64,000 nucleotides of DNA from CAWHJB01 sp963698715 (lineage in GTDB: Bacteria; Chloroflexota; Anaerolineae; Anaerolineales; UBA4823), in assembly GCA_963698715.1 (NCBI GenBank), contig CAVORW010000004.1, forward strand, positions 1-64,000, in the 5' to 3' direction. Made by a program: the position numbers and the translations under genes. Positions 28,061-37,264 of the stretch are shown one piece after another (the stretch's first letter is position 1; each line of letters starts with the position of its first letter). Under the pieces are notes generated by a model. That model did not search any database. It was not told where the DNA came from and saw nothing but the letters and a program-made list of their open reading frames with translations.

Positions 28061-28915
28061 CTAACCCGGTACTAGCTCATGCCCAAGTCTGACCGTAATG
28101 ACCGGGCAATTGAGTTCTTCAGCTACCTGTGCAGTGACATCCGGAAGGAACATTTGACGCAGGTTATGAACACCAAAGTGCGAGCCCATCCCGACCAGAT
28201 CATATTGCCCGGTATGCAACTCATCCAGGATCTCGTGTACGATACTCCCGTGCCTGACTTTAAATTCACACTCCAGGCCGGCCATTTTTACCTCTTTAAC
28301 TGCCTGCTGAAGATTGCGCCCTTGAGGCGTATCGGTTTCAAGAATATGATCCCAATTCTGGTCAATCAATTTCGAAATAGGGTATTCCAGGTTTACCGGT
28401 TCAACGACATGCAGCAAGGTGATGCGCGCGCCGACAGCCTGAGCCAGGAAAATAACCATCTGCAAGACCGCTTGGGCATAACCCAGCCCACCCATACACA
28501 CCAGGATTTTATTGACGGGCAGCCTGGCCTTCGGCACGTAAACGATCGGTGTTTCAATTTTGGCAAGCAGCCTGCGAAAAGAGCGCCCCTGCACCACCCG
28601 CCGCCAGGCGGGTCTTCCTAACGGTCCAACAACCGTGATGAAGTTGCTCATACGGGTATAACGGGCGATTACCATCGACCCACGACCGCGATCATACGCG
28701 ATTTGATAAGATATTTGCAGGGCTGCCAGGCGAGAGCCGGTTTCCATGATGAGAGCTTCCACTTGCTGGCGAAAATGAGGCGCTTCAACCACCCCCAACA
28801 GCACCACCGGCAACTTGATGAGATCAGCCAGCCAGATGCCATAATCCAAAGCAGGACGGGTCAGATCGCTACCATTGGTGCATAGCAATATGCGGATTTG
28901 ATCCAGCTTTGCCAC
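28061..28915 (-). CDS. Tandem universal stress protein (UspA family)
   Basis: A 284-residue cytosolic protein with two Usp-like domains. The N-terminal half (about residues 1-130) begins RILLCTNGSDLTRPALDYG and is degenerate. The C-terminal half (about 135-280) has NKILVCMGGLGYAQAVLQM, LLHVVEP and YDLVGMGSHFG, then a closing block CPVITVRLG. The ATP-binding G-2x-G-9x-G pattern is only partly visible. A GTG start at 28915 is used. Function is probably stress-related but not specific; it neighbours trehalose synthase. Confidence 0.85.
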   Translation of the reverse strand: MAKLDQIRILLCTNGSDLTRPALDYGIWLADLIKLPVVLLGVVEAPHFRQQVEALIMETGSRLAALQISYQIAYDRGRGSMVIARYTRMSNFITVVGPLGRPAWRRVVQGRSFRRLLAKIETPIVYVPKARLPVNKILVCMGGLGYAQAVLQMVIFLAQAVGARITLLHVVEPVNLEYPISKLIDQNWDHILETDTPQGRNLQQAVKEVKMAGLECEFKVRHGSIVHEILDELHTGQYDLVGMGSHFGVHNLRQMFLPDVTAQVAEELNCPVITVRLGHELVPG

Positions 28916-28972
28916 CTGTGGGCTTCTATTCTTCTGTTCGTACTAATGTATCATCGTCCATCATATCATCCG

Positions 28973-29491
28973 TTATCGGAAGAAGATGATTCCCATAATT
29001 CCCGCCCCCAGGAGGACGAGAGGTGGCGGCACTTTAAATAATAATGCTGCCAGGCTTATGGCTGCAATCATCAGGGTGATCATACCCAGCGAGCCATTTT
29101 CGCCTTGGAAAACTTGCCAGGCGACCAACACCATCAATACTGCCACAGCTGGAGTAAGACCGCGCACAAAGTTGCCGATCCAGGCTTCTCCCCGCAGGCG
29201 CTGCAAAATACTGACAACACCCAGCATCAGGACGGTTGGCGGCAGAATAGAACCGAACAGGGCGGCCAAAGCGCCTGGCACTCCGCCTGCGGCGTAGCCG
29301 ACAAACATGGCGAGCTGAAGAGCATCGCTGCCCGGCAGTACGCTGGAAAAACCAACCGCTTCAACAAACTGGCTTTCTGACATCAATTTGCCAACAGCTT
29401 CTTTGTAAAGCAAACCGACCGATGCAGGGCCTGAGGTCGTCAGCAGGTTAATTTTAATGAAGATCCAGAACAGGGCCAACCAATTGACCAT
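28973..29491 (-). CDS. Chromate transporter family, single half-length subunit
   Basis: A 172-residue membrane protein of Pfam PF02417 with five or six hydrophobic segments. Family features are GLLYKEAVGKLMSESQFVEA, the VGFSSVLPGSDALQLAMFVG stretch and GGVPGALAALFGSILPP. Short-chain chromate transporters usually occur as adjacent pairs, but only one half is present here. GGAGATG precedes the ATG. The transported anion need not be chromate. Confidence 0.85.
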   Translation of the reverse strand: MVNWLALFWIFIKINLLTTSGPASVGLLYKEAVGKLMSESQFVEAVGFSSVLPGSDALQLAMFVGYAAGGVPGALAALFGSILPPTVLMLGVVSILQRLRGEAWIGNFVRGLTPAVAVLMVLVAWQVFQGENGSLGMITLMIAAISLAALLFKVPPPLVLLGAGIMGIIFFR

Positions 29492-29629
29492 TCAATCATC
29501 TCCACTTAGGCTGCCCCCAGAGATCCGTTCGGATGGGTGTACTAAAAGATCGGAAAATTGTTTTGGGGAGTGTACCGTTAGCCATCACAAAATTCTTCTA
29601 GAACAATAGCAATGTCCAGCGCGTGGTCG

Positions 29630-31228
29630 TTACACCACGTCTTTCACCAAATAGGTCTCACCCCGCTTAAAACCACGCTTTGTGTAATACCTGCGAGTTC
29701 CAACTGCCGATATCACCGCAAGGCGCGGATATCCATGTTGTTTTGCGATTTGTTCTGCCCAGCGAATGAGCTGCTTACCGAGGCCGGCATGCTGGGCTGC
29801 CCCTTTAATCTCGGCGCCAACAGGCAGCGATTGGCCGTAAACATGAACTTCGCGGATAATAGCCGCATCCTGCAGGTCTGCCAGGCCTGCAGCGGGCGAG
29901 CCCGAACCAGGCAGCGAAAGACGCAAAAAGCCAGCCAGCTTATCATTTGTGGAGTTGAAGGAAAGGAAATGCTCCTGGGTGTCGCCCACCTGGTAGATCA
30001 GGTCGGTTGGCTTCAGGTCGCCGATCTTGACTTTCTGGCCGCGCACTTCACGGCAGCGAACGCACTCACAAACCGTACCGCGGCGTTTCATCTCCTGTTG
30101 AATATCCTGGCGCAGGCTGGTGCGCTTATTGCCTTCCACCACGTTGGTTGAGGGAATATCACGAATTACGCGGTTGACCCGGCAGTAGCGTGGAATAGAA
30201 GGCTTTATGTCGGCGATCAGATCTATCAATTCGTCTGTAGTATAAGGCTGAAATTCTCCCCGCTGCCAGTAATCATATAACTCAGCGTTAGCCAGCAGCT
30301 GGTTTGGATAGATTTTGATTTCATCTGGGCAATAGCCATCCCACATCCGAACAAAGTCCGCCCGGTCCGACTCAGGTGTGGCGCCTAACAGGTTTGGCAT
30401 CCAATGCAGGACAATCTTGAAGCCCGCCGCCCGCAGCAGTGCAACTGCCTGGCGGGTCTCTCCAGACGTGTGGCCGCGCTTGTTCAATGCCAGCAAATGG
30501 TCGGCAAAGCTCTGGGCGCCCATTTGCACCTTTGTAACTCCCAGATAGCGCAGCCAGGCCAGCTCGTCTGAATCGACATGATCGGGCCGGGTTTCAATCA
30601 CCAAGCCGACGTTGCGATGTTCGGCAGTTTCATTATGTGCCTGAGCGGCCTTCAAATCTGATGAATCAACTCCGTTCATAGCATCGAAACAACGCTTAAT
30701 GAACCACTCCTGGTAATCCTTCCGATAGGAACTCCAGGTGCCACCCAGGATCAACAACTCGATCTTATCCGTTGGATGTCCGACGGCGCGCAAAGCCTGC
30801 AGGCGGGCTGAAACCTGATCGAAAGGTTCGAAATCGTGCTGCAATGCCCGCCGAGCGCCTGGCTCGTCCGGTAGATAGCTTTTCGGCATGCGAACATCGG
30901 TGGGGCAAAATATGCATTTCCCGGGGCAAGGGTAAGGCTTGGTCAGCACAGTTACTGTTGTCACACCAGATAGGGTCCGGATCGGTTTCATGCGGATCCG
31001 GGCCAGAAGCGATGGATCTGGATGCCATTCGCCGCTTTGGATCAGACGGTGATAAGCTGCGACCAGTACATGCTTGCCCAGGTAACCGCCCCCCGGAAGC
31101 GGATAACTGCGCATGGCATCCAGCACCTGGCGGCCGGAACGGATGTCTTCCAGCACCTGGCGGGCCAATTCTAGTTTTTCGGAGCTATAATCGCGGGCCT
31201 GCAGCCAGGCCTGATCGCGGGTCGTCAT
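29630..31228 (-). CDS. Elp3-type tRNA uridine-34 modification radical SAM/GNAT enzyme
   Basis: About 532 residues. The radical SAM part carries the 4Fe-4S motif KPYPCPGKCIFCPTDVRMP (three Cys), followed by LGGTWSSYRKDYQEWF and KVQMGAQSFADHLLALNKRG. A C-terminal GNAT acetyl-CoA-binding domain contains GLGKQLIRWAEQIAKQHGYP and RRYYTKRGFKRGETYLVK. This matches Elp3, the catalytic subunit of Elongator, which acts alone in some bacteria to install carboxymethyl-type groups on wobble uridine. The ATG at 31228 has AGGAT nine bases upstream; 31252 is an alternative. No other Elongator gene is present, as expected outside eukaryotes. Confidence 0.92.
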   Translation of the reverse strand: MTTRDQAWLQARDYSSEKLELARQVLEDIRSGRQVLDAMRSYPLPGGGYLGKHVLVAAYHRLIQSGEWHPDPSLLARIRMKPIRTLSGVTTVTVLTKPYPCPGKCIFCPTDVRMPKSYLPDEPGARRALQHDFEPFDQVSARLQALRAVGHPTDKIELLILGGTWSSYRKDYQEWFIKRCFDAMNGVDSSDLKAAQAHNETAEHRNVGLVIETRPDHVDSDELAWLRYLGVTKVQMGAQSFADHLLALNKRGHTSGETRQAVALLRAAGFKIVLHWMPNLLGATPESDRADFVRMWDGYCPDEIKIYPNQLLANAELYDYWQRGEFQPYTTDELIDLIADIKPSIPRYCRVNRVIRDIPSTNVVEGNKRTSLRQDIQQEMKRRGTVCECVRCREVRGQKVKIGDLKPTDLIYQVGDTQEHFLSFNSTNDKLAGFLRLSLPGSGSPAAGLADLQDAAIIREVHVYGQSLPVGAEIKGAAQHAGLGKQLIRWAEQIAKQHGYPRLAVISAVGTRRYYTKRGFKRGETYLVKDVV

Positions 31229-31342
31229 AATACTATCCTGTTTTGGTTTCATCGTGCGGGTGGTTGCGCTGTCCAAGATACCTTTTGGGATCAGCGGGGT
31301 GCACGAAAAAGTTGAAGATGAGGTTTGATGTTCGGTTCCTGC

Positions 31343-31348
31343 TATAAT
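31343..31348 (+). promoter_or_regulatory. -10 element of leaderless promoter
   Basis: TATAAT on the plus strand, six bases before a GTG at 31355 that begins the methyltransferase N-terminus. Confidence 0.5.
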
Positions 31349-31354
31349 GATTGG

Positions 31355-32102
31355 GTGAAACCCGAAATCACCCGCAAATTGATCGAACTCAATCGTTTAT
31401 TTTACCAGACCTTTGCTCTCCAGTTTTCTGCAACCCGCCAGCGTCTGCAACCCGGCGTTCTAAAAGTGTTGCAAAATGTTACCGAAGAGAGCAATATATC
31501 TGGATCTCGGCTGCGGTAACGGCGAATTAGCCGACTGGCTGCGGCGGCAAGGGCACTCGGGCTGGTATATTGGCCTGGATTTCAGCCCTGAACTACTGAA
31601 CATTGCCCGCCAAAAGAACAATCATGCGAGCAGCGTATTTTTCCAGCGAGACCTGACTGACCCTGGCTGGGAAGCTGGTCTTCCTGACCGGCAGTTCGAC
31701 CTGATCCTGGCATTGGCCGTCTTGCATCATCTGCCCTCACGCAAGCTGCACCACCAATTGCTCCTTACAGTGCGCAATCTGCTGGACCCACATGGGGTGT
31801 TCATCCACTCCGAATGGCAGTTCCTGAACAGCGAGCGCCTGCGCGCCCGGATCCAGCCGTGGCACGCTGCCGGGCTGAACGAAGATGATGTCGAACCTGG
31901 AGACTATCTGCTAGATTGGCGGCATGGCGGTCCAGCTCTGCGTTACGTTCACCATTTCAGCCCGGAAGAGCTGGCAGACCTGGCTGATGAAGCCGGTTTT
32001 CAAATTGAACAGCAGTTCCTGAGCGATGGGGAAGGCGGCAGGTTGGGGCTTTATCAGGTCTGGGGCGTAAAATCTACCCAAAAACGCACCGGGCATACTT
32101 AA
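31355..32102 (+). pseudogene. Class I SAM-dependent methyltransferase, single frameshift
   Basis: The first 40 or so residues read from a GTG at 31355 (VKPEITRKLIELNRLFYQTF then SATRQRLQPGVLKVLQN). The rest reads in another frame from about 31479 (LPKRAIYLDLGCGNGELADW, DFSPELLNIARQ, VLHHLP and so on to 32102). Dropping one base near 31478 fuses them smoothly into a Trm9/UbiE-like methyltransferase of about 248 residues. LDLGCGNG is the SAM-binding motif I. An ATG at 31476 could restart translation and give a 208-residue catalytic domain, but it would lack the family's N-terminal helix. A single-base error in the sequence is the simplest alternative. Substrate unknown. Confidence 0.7.
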
Positions 32103-32224
32103 TGCAACTACTGTATCTGTAAAGGCAATAGTATAATGAAGCCCTATTTAATGGTTTGAGGAAACAGCTTCCCTAAACTTTTAACCGATATCACACCATC
32201 TAAGAAAGAAAAATCACTCATAGC

Positions 32225-32953
32225 ATGCGCATCCTGGTCATCTCAGACATTCATGCCAATTTATTCGCACTGGAGGCGGTTCTGACAGCCGCCGGTCAGG
32301 TTGATGCTGTTTGGTGTCTTGGCGACATTGTGGGTTACGGGCCCGATCCGAATGAATGCGTGGCCCGCATTCGCCAGCTGCCCAATATAGTCTGCATCCT
32401 GGGCAATCACGACGCAGCAGCTCTCAAACAGATCCAGACGGACAACTTTAACCCCGAGGCCCGAATTGCCCTGCACTGGACCCGCACTGCGTTAGCGCCC
32501 AGCAGCCTGGAATTCCTCGCAAACCTGCCAGAAAAAGCTGTAATCGATGATATAACCCTGGCGCATGGCAGTCCGCGCCACCCGGTCTGGGAGTATTTAC
32601 TGGATACCAGAACCGCCACCCAAAGTTTTGAATATTTTGATACACCCTACTGTCTGGTCGGCCATACCCACTTGCCTGTCCTGTATTATCTATTGGATGG
32701 TCGCCATCCGGCGCATCTGGTTGTACCCGAGCCAAATACAAACCTCATGCTCACCCCGCGCGCCATCTTGAATCCAGGTTCGGTGGGGCAGCCGCGCGAC
32801 CGCGATCCGCGCGCCTCTTATGCCGTCCTATCAACCGATGAGTATTCCTGGGATTACTGCCGGACGCCATACGATATTCCGGCAGTCCAGGCGCGTATGG
32901 AAAACGCCGGATTGCCGGAAAGGCATATTCTGCGCCTGGCAGCTGGATGGTAA
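32225..32953 (+). CDS. Calcineurin-like metallophosphoesterase
   Basis: A 242-residue phosphoesterase of the YfcE/MPP family. Metal-binding motifs are all present: ISDIHANLFAL (D-x-H), CLGDIVGYGPDP (GD-x-x-x), ILGNHDAA (GNHD), LAHGSPRHPVW (H) and LVGHTHLPV (GHTH). NPGSVGQPRDRDPRASY is the usual C-terminal signature of this subgroup. The substrate is unknown. It is followed by an intrinsic terminator at 33027. Confidence 0.92.
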   Translation: MRILVISDIHANLFALEAVLTAAGQVDAVWCLGDIVGYGPDPNECVARIRQLPNIVCILGNHDAAALKQIQTDNFNPEARIALHWTRTALAPSSLEFLANLPEKAVIDDITLAHGSPRHPVWEYLLDTRTATQSFEYFDTPYCLVGHTHLPVLYYLLDGRHPAHLVVPEPNTNLMLTPRAILNPGSVGQPRDRDPRASYAVLSTDEYSWDYCRTPYDIPAVQARMENAGLPERHILRLAAGW

Positions 32954-33026
32954 CCTCTTTTGCCTGCAATGGGTTCTTCAGAGCTTCTGGGGGGGGTAAT
33001 CACAGCAATTCACAAAGGCCGCGCAG

Positions 33027-33054
33027 AGCCCCGCCAAAAATCGGTGGGGCTTTT
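33027..33054 (+). terminator. Intrinsic terminator
   Basis: AGCCCCGCC, a seven-base loop and GGTGGGGCT, followed by TTTTATAAT. It lies 74 bp past the phosphoesterase stop. Confidence 0.8.
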
Positions 33055-33132
33055 ATAATATAGCTGGGGAACAATTTCAAGAAGATTACCGTCCAGTAAG
33101 TGATAAATCGCCTTACCAGGAGGAAAGCCGCA

Positions 33133-34122
33133 ATGCTAAACCATTCGATCAATCCAAACCATCGTTCTTTCATATCGCTGCTGCTCATCACTAGCATCCT
33201 GTCTGTGCTGTTGGGTGCCTGTGCTTCAGCAGCATCGCCTGGGCTTGAGTATGAACGCTCAGTATCCCAGGAGGCTCCAATGGCCCCTGAGTCAGCTTTT
33301 GAGCAGTCCTTTGATGAAGGCATCAGACAATCCACTGCCAATGTAGCCCAGGCTGCCGAACGGATCGTTATCAAAAACGCCGATCTGTCAATCGTTGTCG
33401 TCGACCCGGGCGATACGATGGAAGCTATCAGCCTGATGGCGGATGAGATGGGTGGCTACGTAGTTTCTGCCAATATGTACCAGGAGCGCCTGGAGAGCGG
33501 CATGGAAGTGCCGCGCGCATCGATCACGATCCGGGTGCCAGCCGAGCGCCTGAACGAAGCCCTGAACCGAATTCGTTCTCAAAGCGACCGGGATCCACTG
33601 ACGGAGCGAGTTGACAGTCAGGATGTTACCCAGGAATACACCGACCTGCAGTCCCGTCTACGCAACCTGCAAAACGCGGAAGCCCAACTGACCGAGATCA
33701 TGGATGACGCCATCCGTACCGAAGATGTGCTATCTGTTTACAACCGTCTGGTCGAGATCCGGGAGCAGATCGAGATTATTCAGGGCCAAATTCAATACTA
33801 CGAACAATCTGCCGCACTGTCTGCAATCTCAGTCCAACTGATCGCCAACGAGGCCGTTATACCATTGACAATTGGTGGCTGGCAGCCGGTAGGCGTCGCC
33901 AAAAACGCCGTACAGGCCTTGATCGACACCCTCAAATTCATCGCCAATGCCGCCATCTGGATCGTGATCTACATCTTGCCGGTTCTGCTGGTGTTGTACC
34001 TGATCTTCATCCTGCCGCTCTCGCTGGTCTGGAGAGCCTGGCGCCGCCGGCGAGCCCACAGCAAAGCCATCCGGGCAGTTCCCCCGCCAGACGGCCAGCC
34101 GCCGGCTGATAAAGAGACCTAA
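33133..34122 (+). CDS. DUF4349 lipoprotein
   Basis: A 329-residue predicted lipoprotein with signal peptide and lipobox LLGACAS (Cys near residue 29). The body is a DUF4349 domain (Pfam PF14257): VIKNADLSIVVVDPGDTMEA, then RASITIRVPAERLNEALNRI, TQEYTDLQSRLRNLQNAEAQ and a coiled-coil region to about residue 235. One strong membrane segment (about 268-295) and a basic cytosolic tail follow. AGGAGGAAA seven bases before the ATG at 33133 fixes this start over one at 33100. The family's function is unknown; it is common in Gram-positive bacteria and Chloroflexota. Confidence 0.88.
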   Translation: MLNHSINPNHRSFISLLLITSILSVLLGACASAASPGLEYERSVSQEAPMAPESAFEQSFDEGIRQSTANVAQAAERIVIKNADLSIVVVDPGDTMEAISLMADEMGGYVVSANMYQERLESGMEVPRASITIRVPAERLNEALNRIRSQSDRDPLTERVDSQDVTQEYTDLQSRLRNLQNAEAQLTEIMDDAIRTEDVLSVYNRLVEIREQIEIIQGQIQYYEQSAALSAISVQLIANEAVIPLTIGGWQPVGVAKNAVQALIDTLKFIANAAIWIVIYILPVLLVLYLIFILPLSLVWRAWRRRRAHSKAIRAVPPPDGQPPADKET

Positions 34123-34155
34123 ACAATACAATTTAGTGATCTATGGATTATTTCG

Positions 34156-34193
34156 ATGCATCCAGGCTGATGACTTTACCGGCCTGGATGCAT
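34156..34193. terminator. Stem-loop between convergent genes
   Basis: TGCATCCAGGC pairs with GCCTGGATGCA across a 14-base loop. There is no U-tract on either side. The right arm and loop encode the last residues and the stop codon (TAA at 34176) of the minus-strand peptidase gene, so the structure overlaps coding sequence. Confidence 0.5.
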
Positions 34194-35054
34194 TCGGTAT
34201 TGGGCCAATGGCTGACCATGCAGGCTTATTTCTGGTAAATAGATGCCAAAACCTGTCGGCAGCCCGCTCAAGCCTGCGGCCGTGCCGCCCAAATCTGCAG
34301 GCCAATAGACCTGAACCCGATTGAGCAGCAATGACAGATATCCTTTGTATGGCGCGGTCGCCGGATCAGTGAACTTAACCGGCTCAGGTTCCGCCATTAC
34401 GACCGCCATGCGCCCGAGCGTCCCCCAGGATTTCAAAAACGCGCTTCTGGAGTAAGTGTCCGTTTGCCCATTCGCCGCATCCACCACTTTGACGGTTTTC
34501 GGCGTGTAAGCCACCAGGATCATGGTATGCTCGAAACGAGCCACAGAGACTGTCTGCCCGTCTGAGGCATTGTACTTGCTCCGGGAGCCAGGCCACATTG
34601 CGCCAATCACCCAGACGATCACCGGGCGTCCCGCCGCAATCTCAGCCTGCAGCTCCTCCCAGGCCATTCCAGAGCGCGCCTGAGCGGCCAAACCAAACTC
34701 GCGCAGCAGGCTGGCAACCGGCCAGGCATGCACGCCATAGGATGCAGGTGGAATATTGCCCCAAACCCCGTTCGGCTGGCCCACAAAACCCACTTCTGGA
34801 TTATCCGAGCGTGACAGACTGTTGAGGAACTTGCGCTCTTTGATTTTTACGCCAAAATATGCCGCCCAATCGACCGCCGAGCGCGATTCGCAGGACAGCA
34901 GATAACTCTGCGGGCGGCCCTTAACGCTGCGCCCGGTTACATCCCGGATATCAGCAGAATCGGGCAGTCCATCTGCCCGGGCTGATGAGACAAGTATCAT
35001 GACCGCCAGTATAAAAATCAAAAATATCCGCAACGCTGACCGCCCTGGGTTCAT
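34176..35054 (-). CDS. Secreted C39-like cysteine peptidase
   Basis: A 292-residue protein with an N-terminal signal or anchor (about residues 7-28, FLIFILAVMILVSSARADG). The papain-like C39_2 fold (Pfam PF13529) shows a candidate catalytic Cys in YLLSCESRSAVDWAAYFG, His in RFEHTMILVAY and Asp in VKVVDAANGQ. GRPVIVWVIGAMWPG is typical of this group. The ATG at 35054 is chosen because TATACT at 35061-35066 ends six bases upstream and the signal peptide starts there. The substrate is probably extracellular peptides or cell wall; not established. Confidence 0.82.
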   Translation of the reverse strand: MNPGRSALRIFLIFILAVMILVSSARADGLPDSADIRDVTGRSVKGRPQSYLLSCESRSAVDWAAYFGVKIKERKFLNSLSRSDNPEVGFVGQPNGVWGNIPPASYGVHAWPVASLLREFGLAAQARSGMAWEELQAEIAAGRPVIVWVIGAMWPGSRSKYNASDGQTVSVARFEHTMILVAYTPKTVKVVDAANGQTDTYSRSAFLKSWGTLGRMAVVMAEPEPVKFTDPATAPYKGYLSLLLNRVQVYWPADLGGTAAGLSGLPTGFGIYLPEISLHGQPLAQYRMHPGR

Positions 35055-35060
35055 TTGGCG

Positions 35061-35066
35061 AGTATA
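35061..35066 (-). promoter_or_regulatory. -10 element of leaderless promoter
   Basis: TATACT on the minus strand, six bases before the ATG of the C39-like peptidase at 35054. Confidence 0.5.
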
Positions 35067-35175
35067 GCATAAAAGGCTGGCTAGACGATAAAATACGGGT
35101 GGGCGCACCGGTCCCATGCATACCGGTTTCCCACCTATATTTAGCCGACCTGAGCAGATCCAGGGAATCTACAGG

Positions 35176-35181
35176 TATAAT
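35176..35181 (+). promoter_or_regulatory. -10 element of leaderless promoter
   Basis: TATAAT on the plus strand, seven bases before the rsmG ATG at 35189. Confidence 0.55.
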
Positions 35182-35188
35182 CAGCGAC

Positions 35189-35899
35189 ATGAAGGAACTG
35201 GCTCAACATGCCCGCACCATGCTTGGCATTCGTCTCACAATGGATCAGATCCAAGCGCTTCAAATCTATGAACGCGAATTGTTGGACTGGAATGAACGCT
35301 TTAACTTAACAGCAATTGATGACCCCCAAAAAGTTCGGATAAAACATTTTCTTGATTCACTTACCTGCCTGTGCTTGCTCCGGGAATCGCCATTTGAGAG
35401 CCTGATTGATGTCGGAACTGGGGCTGGTTTCCCAGGGCTGCCCCTTAAAATCATCTATCCGCATATCCGCCTGACCCTGGTGGAGTCCGTGGGTAAGAAA
35501 ACCAGGTTCTGTCGGCACATGGTCAAGACTCTACGCCTGGATCAGGTGGAAATCATCCAAGAGCGGGCGGAGGTACTCGGCCAATTGCGGGAGCATCGCG
35601 AGCAGTACGATTGGGCAGTTGCCCGGGCGGTGGCGATCCTACCGGTGCTGGCCGAATATTTACTGCCCTTTGTGCGAATTGGCGGTGGGATGCTGGCAAT
35701 GAAGGGTGATCAAGCTCCTGCCGAAGCCCAGGCAACCGAGCATGCTGCCCGGGTGCTGGGCGGCCATTTACGACGATTAGTGCCTATCCACCTCCCAGGC
35801 GTGGCAGAAGAACGCTACCTGGTCGTATTGGATAAAATCGCTGCTACACCCAGGGGATACCCACGGCGGGTGGGCCTGCCTGCTAAAAAACCCCTCTAA
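35189..35899 (+). CDS. rsmG: 16S rRNA (guanine527-N7)-methyltransferase RsmG
   Basis: A 236-residue SAM methyltransferase acting on G527 in the 530 loop of 16S rRNA. Family blocks are YERELLDWNERFNLTAI, VRIKHFLDSLTCL, the SAM motif LIDVGTGAGFPGLPLKI, VESVGKKTRFCRHMV and WAVARAVAILPVLAEYLLPF. The ATG at 35189 fits the family N-terminus and the adjacent -10 element. Loss of RsmG is known to give low-level streptomycin resistance in other bacteria. It is divergent from the peptidase gene and convergent with recF. Confidence 0.95.
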   Translation: MKELAQHARTMLGIRLTMDQIQALQIYERELLDWNERFNLTAIDDPQKVRIKHFLDSLTCLCLLRESPFESLIDVGTGAGFPGLPLKIIYPHIRLTLVESVGKKTRFCRHMVKTLRLDQVEIIQERAEVLGQLREHREQYDWAVARAVAILPVLAEYLLPFVRIGGGMLAMKGDQAPAEAQATEHAARVLGGHLRRLVPIHLPGVAEERYLVVLDKIAATPRGYPRRVGLPAKKPL

Positions 35900-35977
35900 C
35901 GATTCAACTAAGAGCTTTTACGAAATATATTTTGTCTGCAATTTCCCCCCACAAAGTTCAGGTTCTGAAGGCCGACC

Positions 35978-37192
35978 TCACTCATCCAGCGTCATAAACA
36001 GGCGTCCAGATTCGATCTTCCATCGGCTGGCCCGATTAACGAAATCCTTGGAAAACAAATCTAGATCAGTTGTGGTAAGAAGAGCTTGCTCACTCTCGGA
36101 CAGGCGCGCCAATAGATCCAACCGCCTCTCATTGTCCAATTCGGCCAGGACCTCATCTAAAAGCAGCACCGGCCAATGCCCGGTTTTTGAACGCACCCAC
36201 TCAACTTCAGCCAGCTTGAGCGATAAAACTGCACTGCGCGCCTGGCCGCGCGAGCCGAATACACCCAGGTCGATGCCGTTTACGAGGAAGCGCATTTCAT
36301 CCCGATGCGGGCCGATTGTGGTCACACCTCGGGCAATCTCTTCCGAGCGCTTATCCGCCAGGCACTCCATGAAACCCTGCTGGAGCTTTTCCAATCCCAG
36401 GTTTGATCGATCGAGCGGCGTATCCATAGGCAGCATATACTGGTTTGTGCTATGCGGCAAGGGTTCGTAAGCCGGTTGGTAATCCAGCCGCAGAACTTCC
36501 TGCCCGCGAGTCAACTGGCTGTGGAAACGCGTGGCCAGGATTTCCAGCTCTCGGATGGCCTGGATCCGCCCGTACATTAACTGCCCGCCGGTTGCGGCAA
36601 GCTGCTGGTCCCAAAAATCGAGCTGCTGGCGGTCGCCCCCCCGCTCTCCGAGCTGTTTGAGTAAGGCGTTGCGCTGCGTAAGCAAGCGATTGTATTCGCT
36701 TAACAACATGGCGTAGCGCGGCAGCACCTGCGCCAGGGCCAGGTTTAAATAACGCCGGCGCTCTTCCGGAGCCCCCTCAACCACCCTCAGCATATGAGGC
36801 AGGAATAATACCGCATTAAACGCGCCAACTACCTCACCGACTTTATGCTTAACCCCATCAAGCAGCACTTCCTTGCGCACCCGGGCTGAGCCATTGAAGC
36901 CCCCATTTTCCTGAATAATGCGCACCTCAAGCCTGTGAGCAGACCCGCCTTTTTGAAAATCGGCCACAATCCGCCCCACTGCCAGCGGCTCGCGAGCCGC
37001 AATAAAATTGATCAACTGCCGGTCGCTGGTGGCATGAAAGGAAACAAAGGTCGCCAGGAAATAAACAGCTTCCAGCAAGCTGGTTTTCCCCTGGGCGTTG
37101 CTGCCCACCAACAGGATTGGACCGGGGGGCACCTCCACATCCAATCGAGAAAAATTTCGAAAGTTGGTCAGAGAAAGATGGGTCAGCTTCAT
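35978..37192 (-). CDS. recF: DNA replication and repair protein RecF
   Basis: A 404-residue SMC-like ATPase that helps load RecA at single-strand gaps. Walker A is GSNAQGKT (residues 30-37) within LTNFRNFSRLDVEVPPG and LVGSNAQGKTSLLEAVYFL. The signature motif is in FGSRGQARSAVLSLKLAE and Walker B is WPVLLLDEVLAELD. HRDEMRFLVNGIDL is another family block. It lies 73 bp downstream of the deformylase gene on the same strand, not beside dnaA/dnaN/gyrB as in many bacteria. Confidence 0.95.
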   Translation of the reverse strand: MKLTHLSLTNFRNFSRLDVEVPPGPILLVGSNAQGKTSLLEAVYFLATFVSFHATSDRQLINFIAAREPLAVGRIVADFQKGGSAHRLEVRIIQENGGFNGSARVRKEVLLDGVKHKVGEVVGAFNAVLFLPHMLRVVEGAPEERRRYLNLALAQVLPRYAMLLSEYNRLLTQRNALLKQLGERGGDRQQLDFWDQQLAATGGQLMYGRIQAIRELEILATRFHSQLTRGQEVLRLDYQPAYEPLPHSTNQYMLPMDTPLDRSNLGLEKLQQGFMECLADKRSEEIARGVTTIGPHRDEMRFLVNGIDLGVFGSRGQARSAVLSLKLAEVEWVRSKTGHWPVLLLDEVLAELDNERRLDLLARLSESEQALLTTTDLDLFSKDFVNRASRWKIESGRLFMTLDE

Positions 37193-37264
37193 GATTCACA
37201 CAAACGCCACGGTGGACTACCAGCCGTGGCAGAGGGATTTATCAGGTAATAGAAGAAATTTATA

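Noticed and set aside
29520..29585. A fourth full copy of the nested palindrome near GGGTGTACTAAAAG
   Set aside because: Only one outer arm is recognisable. No matching second arm or core was found.
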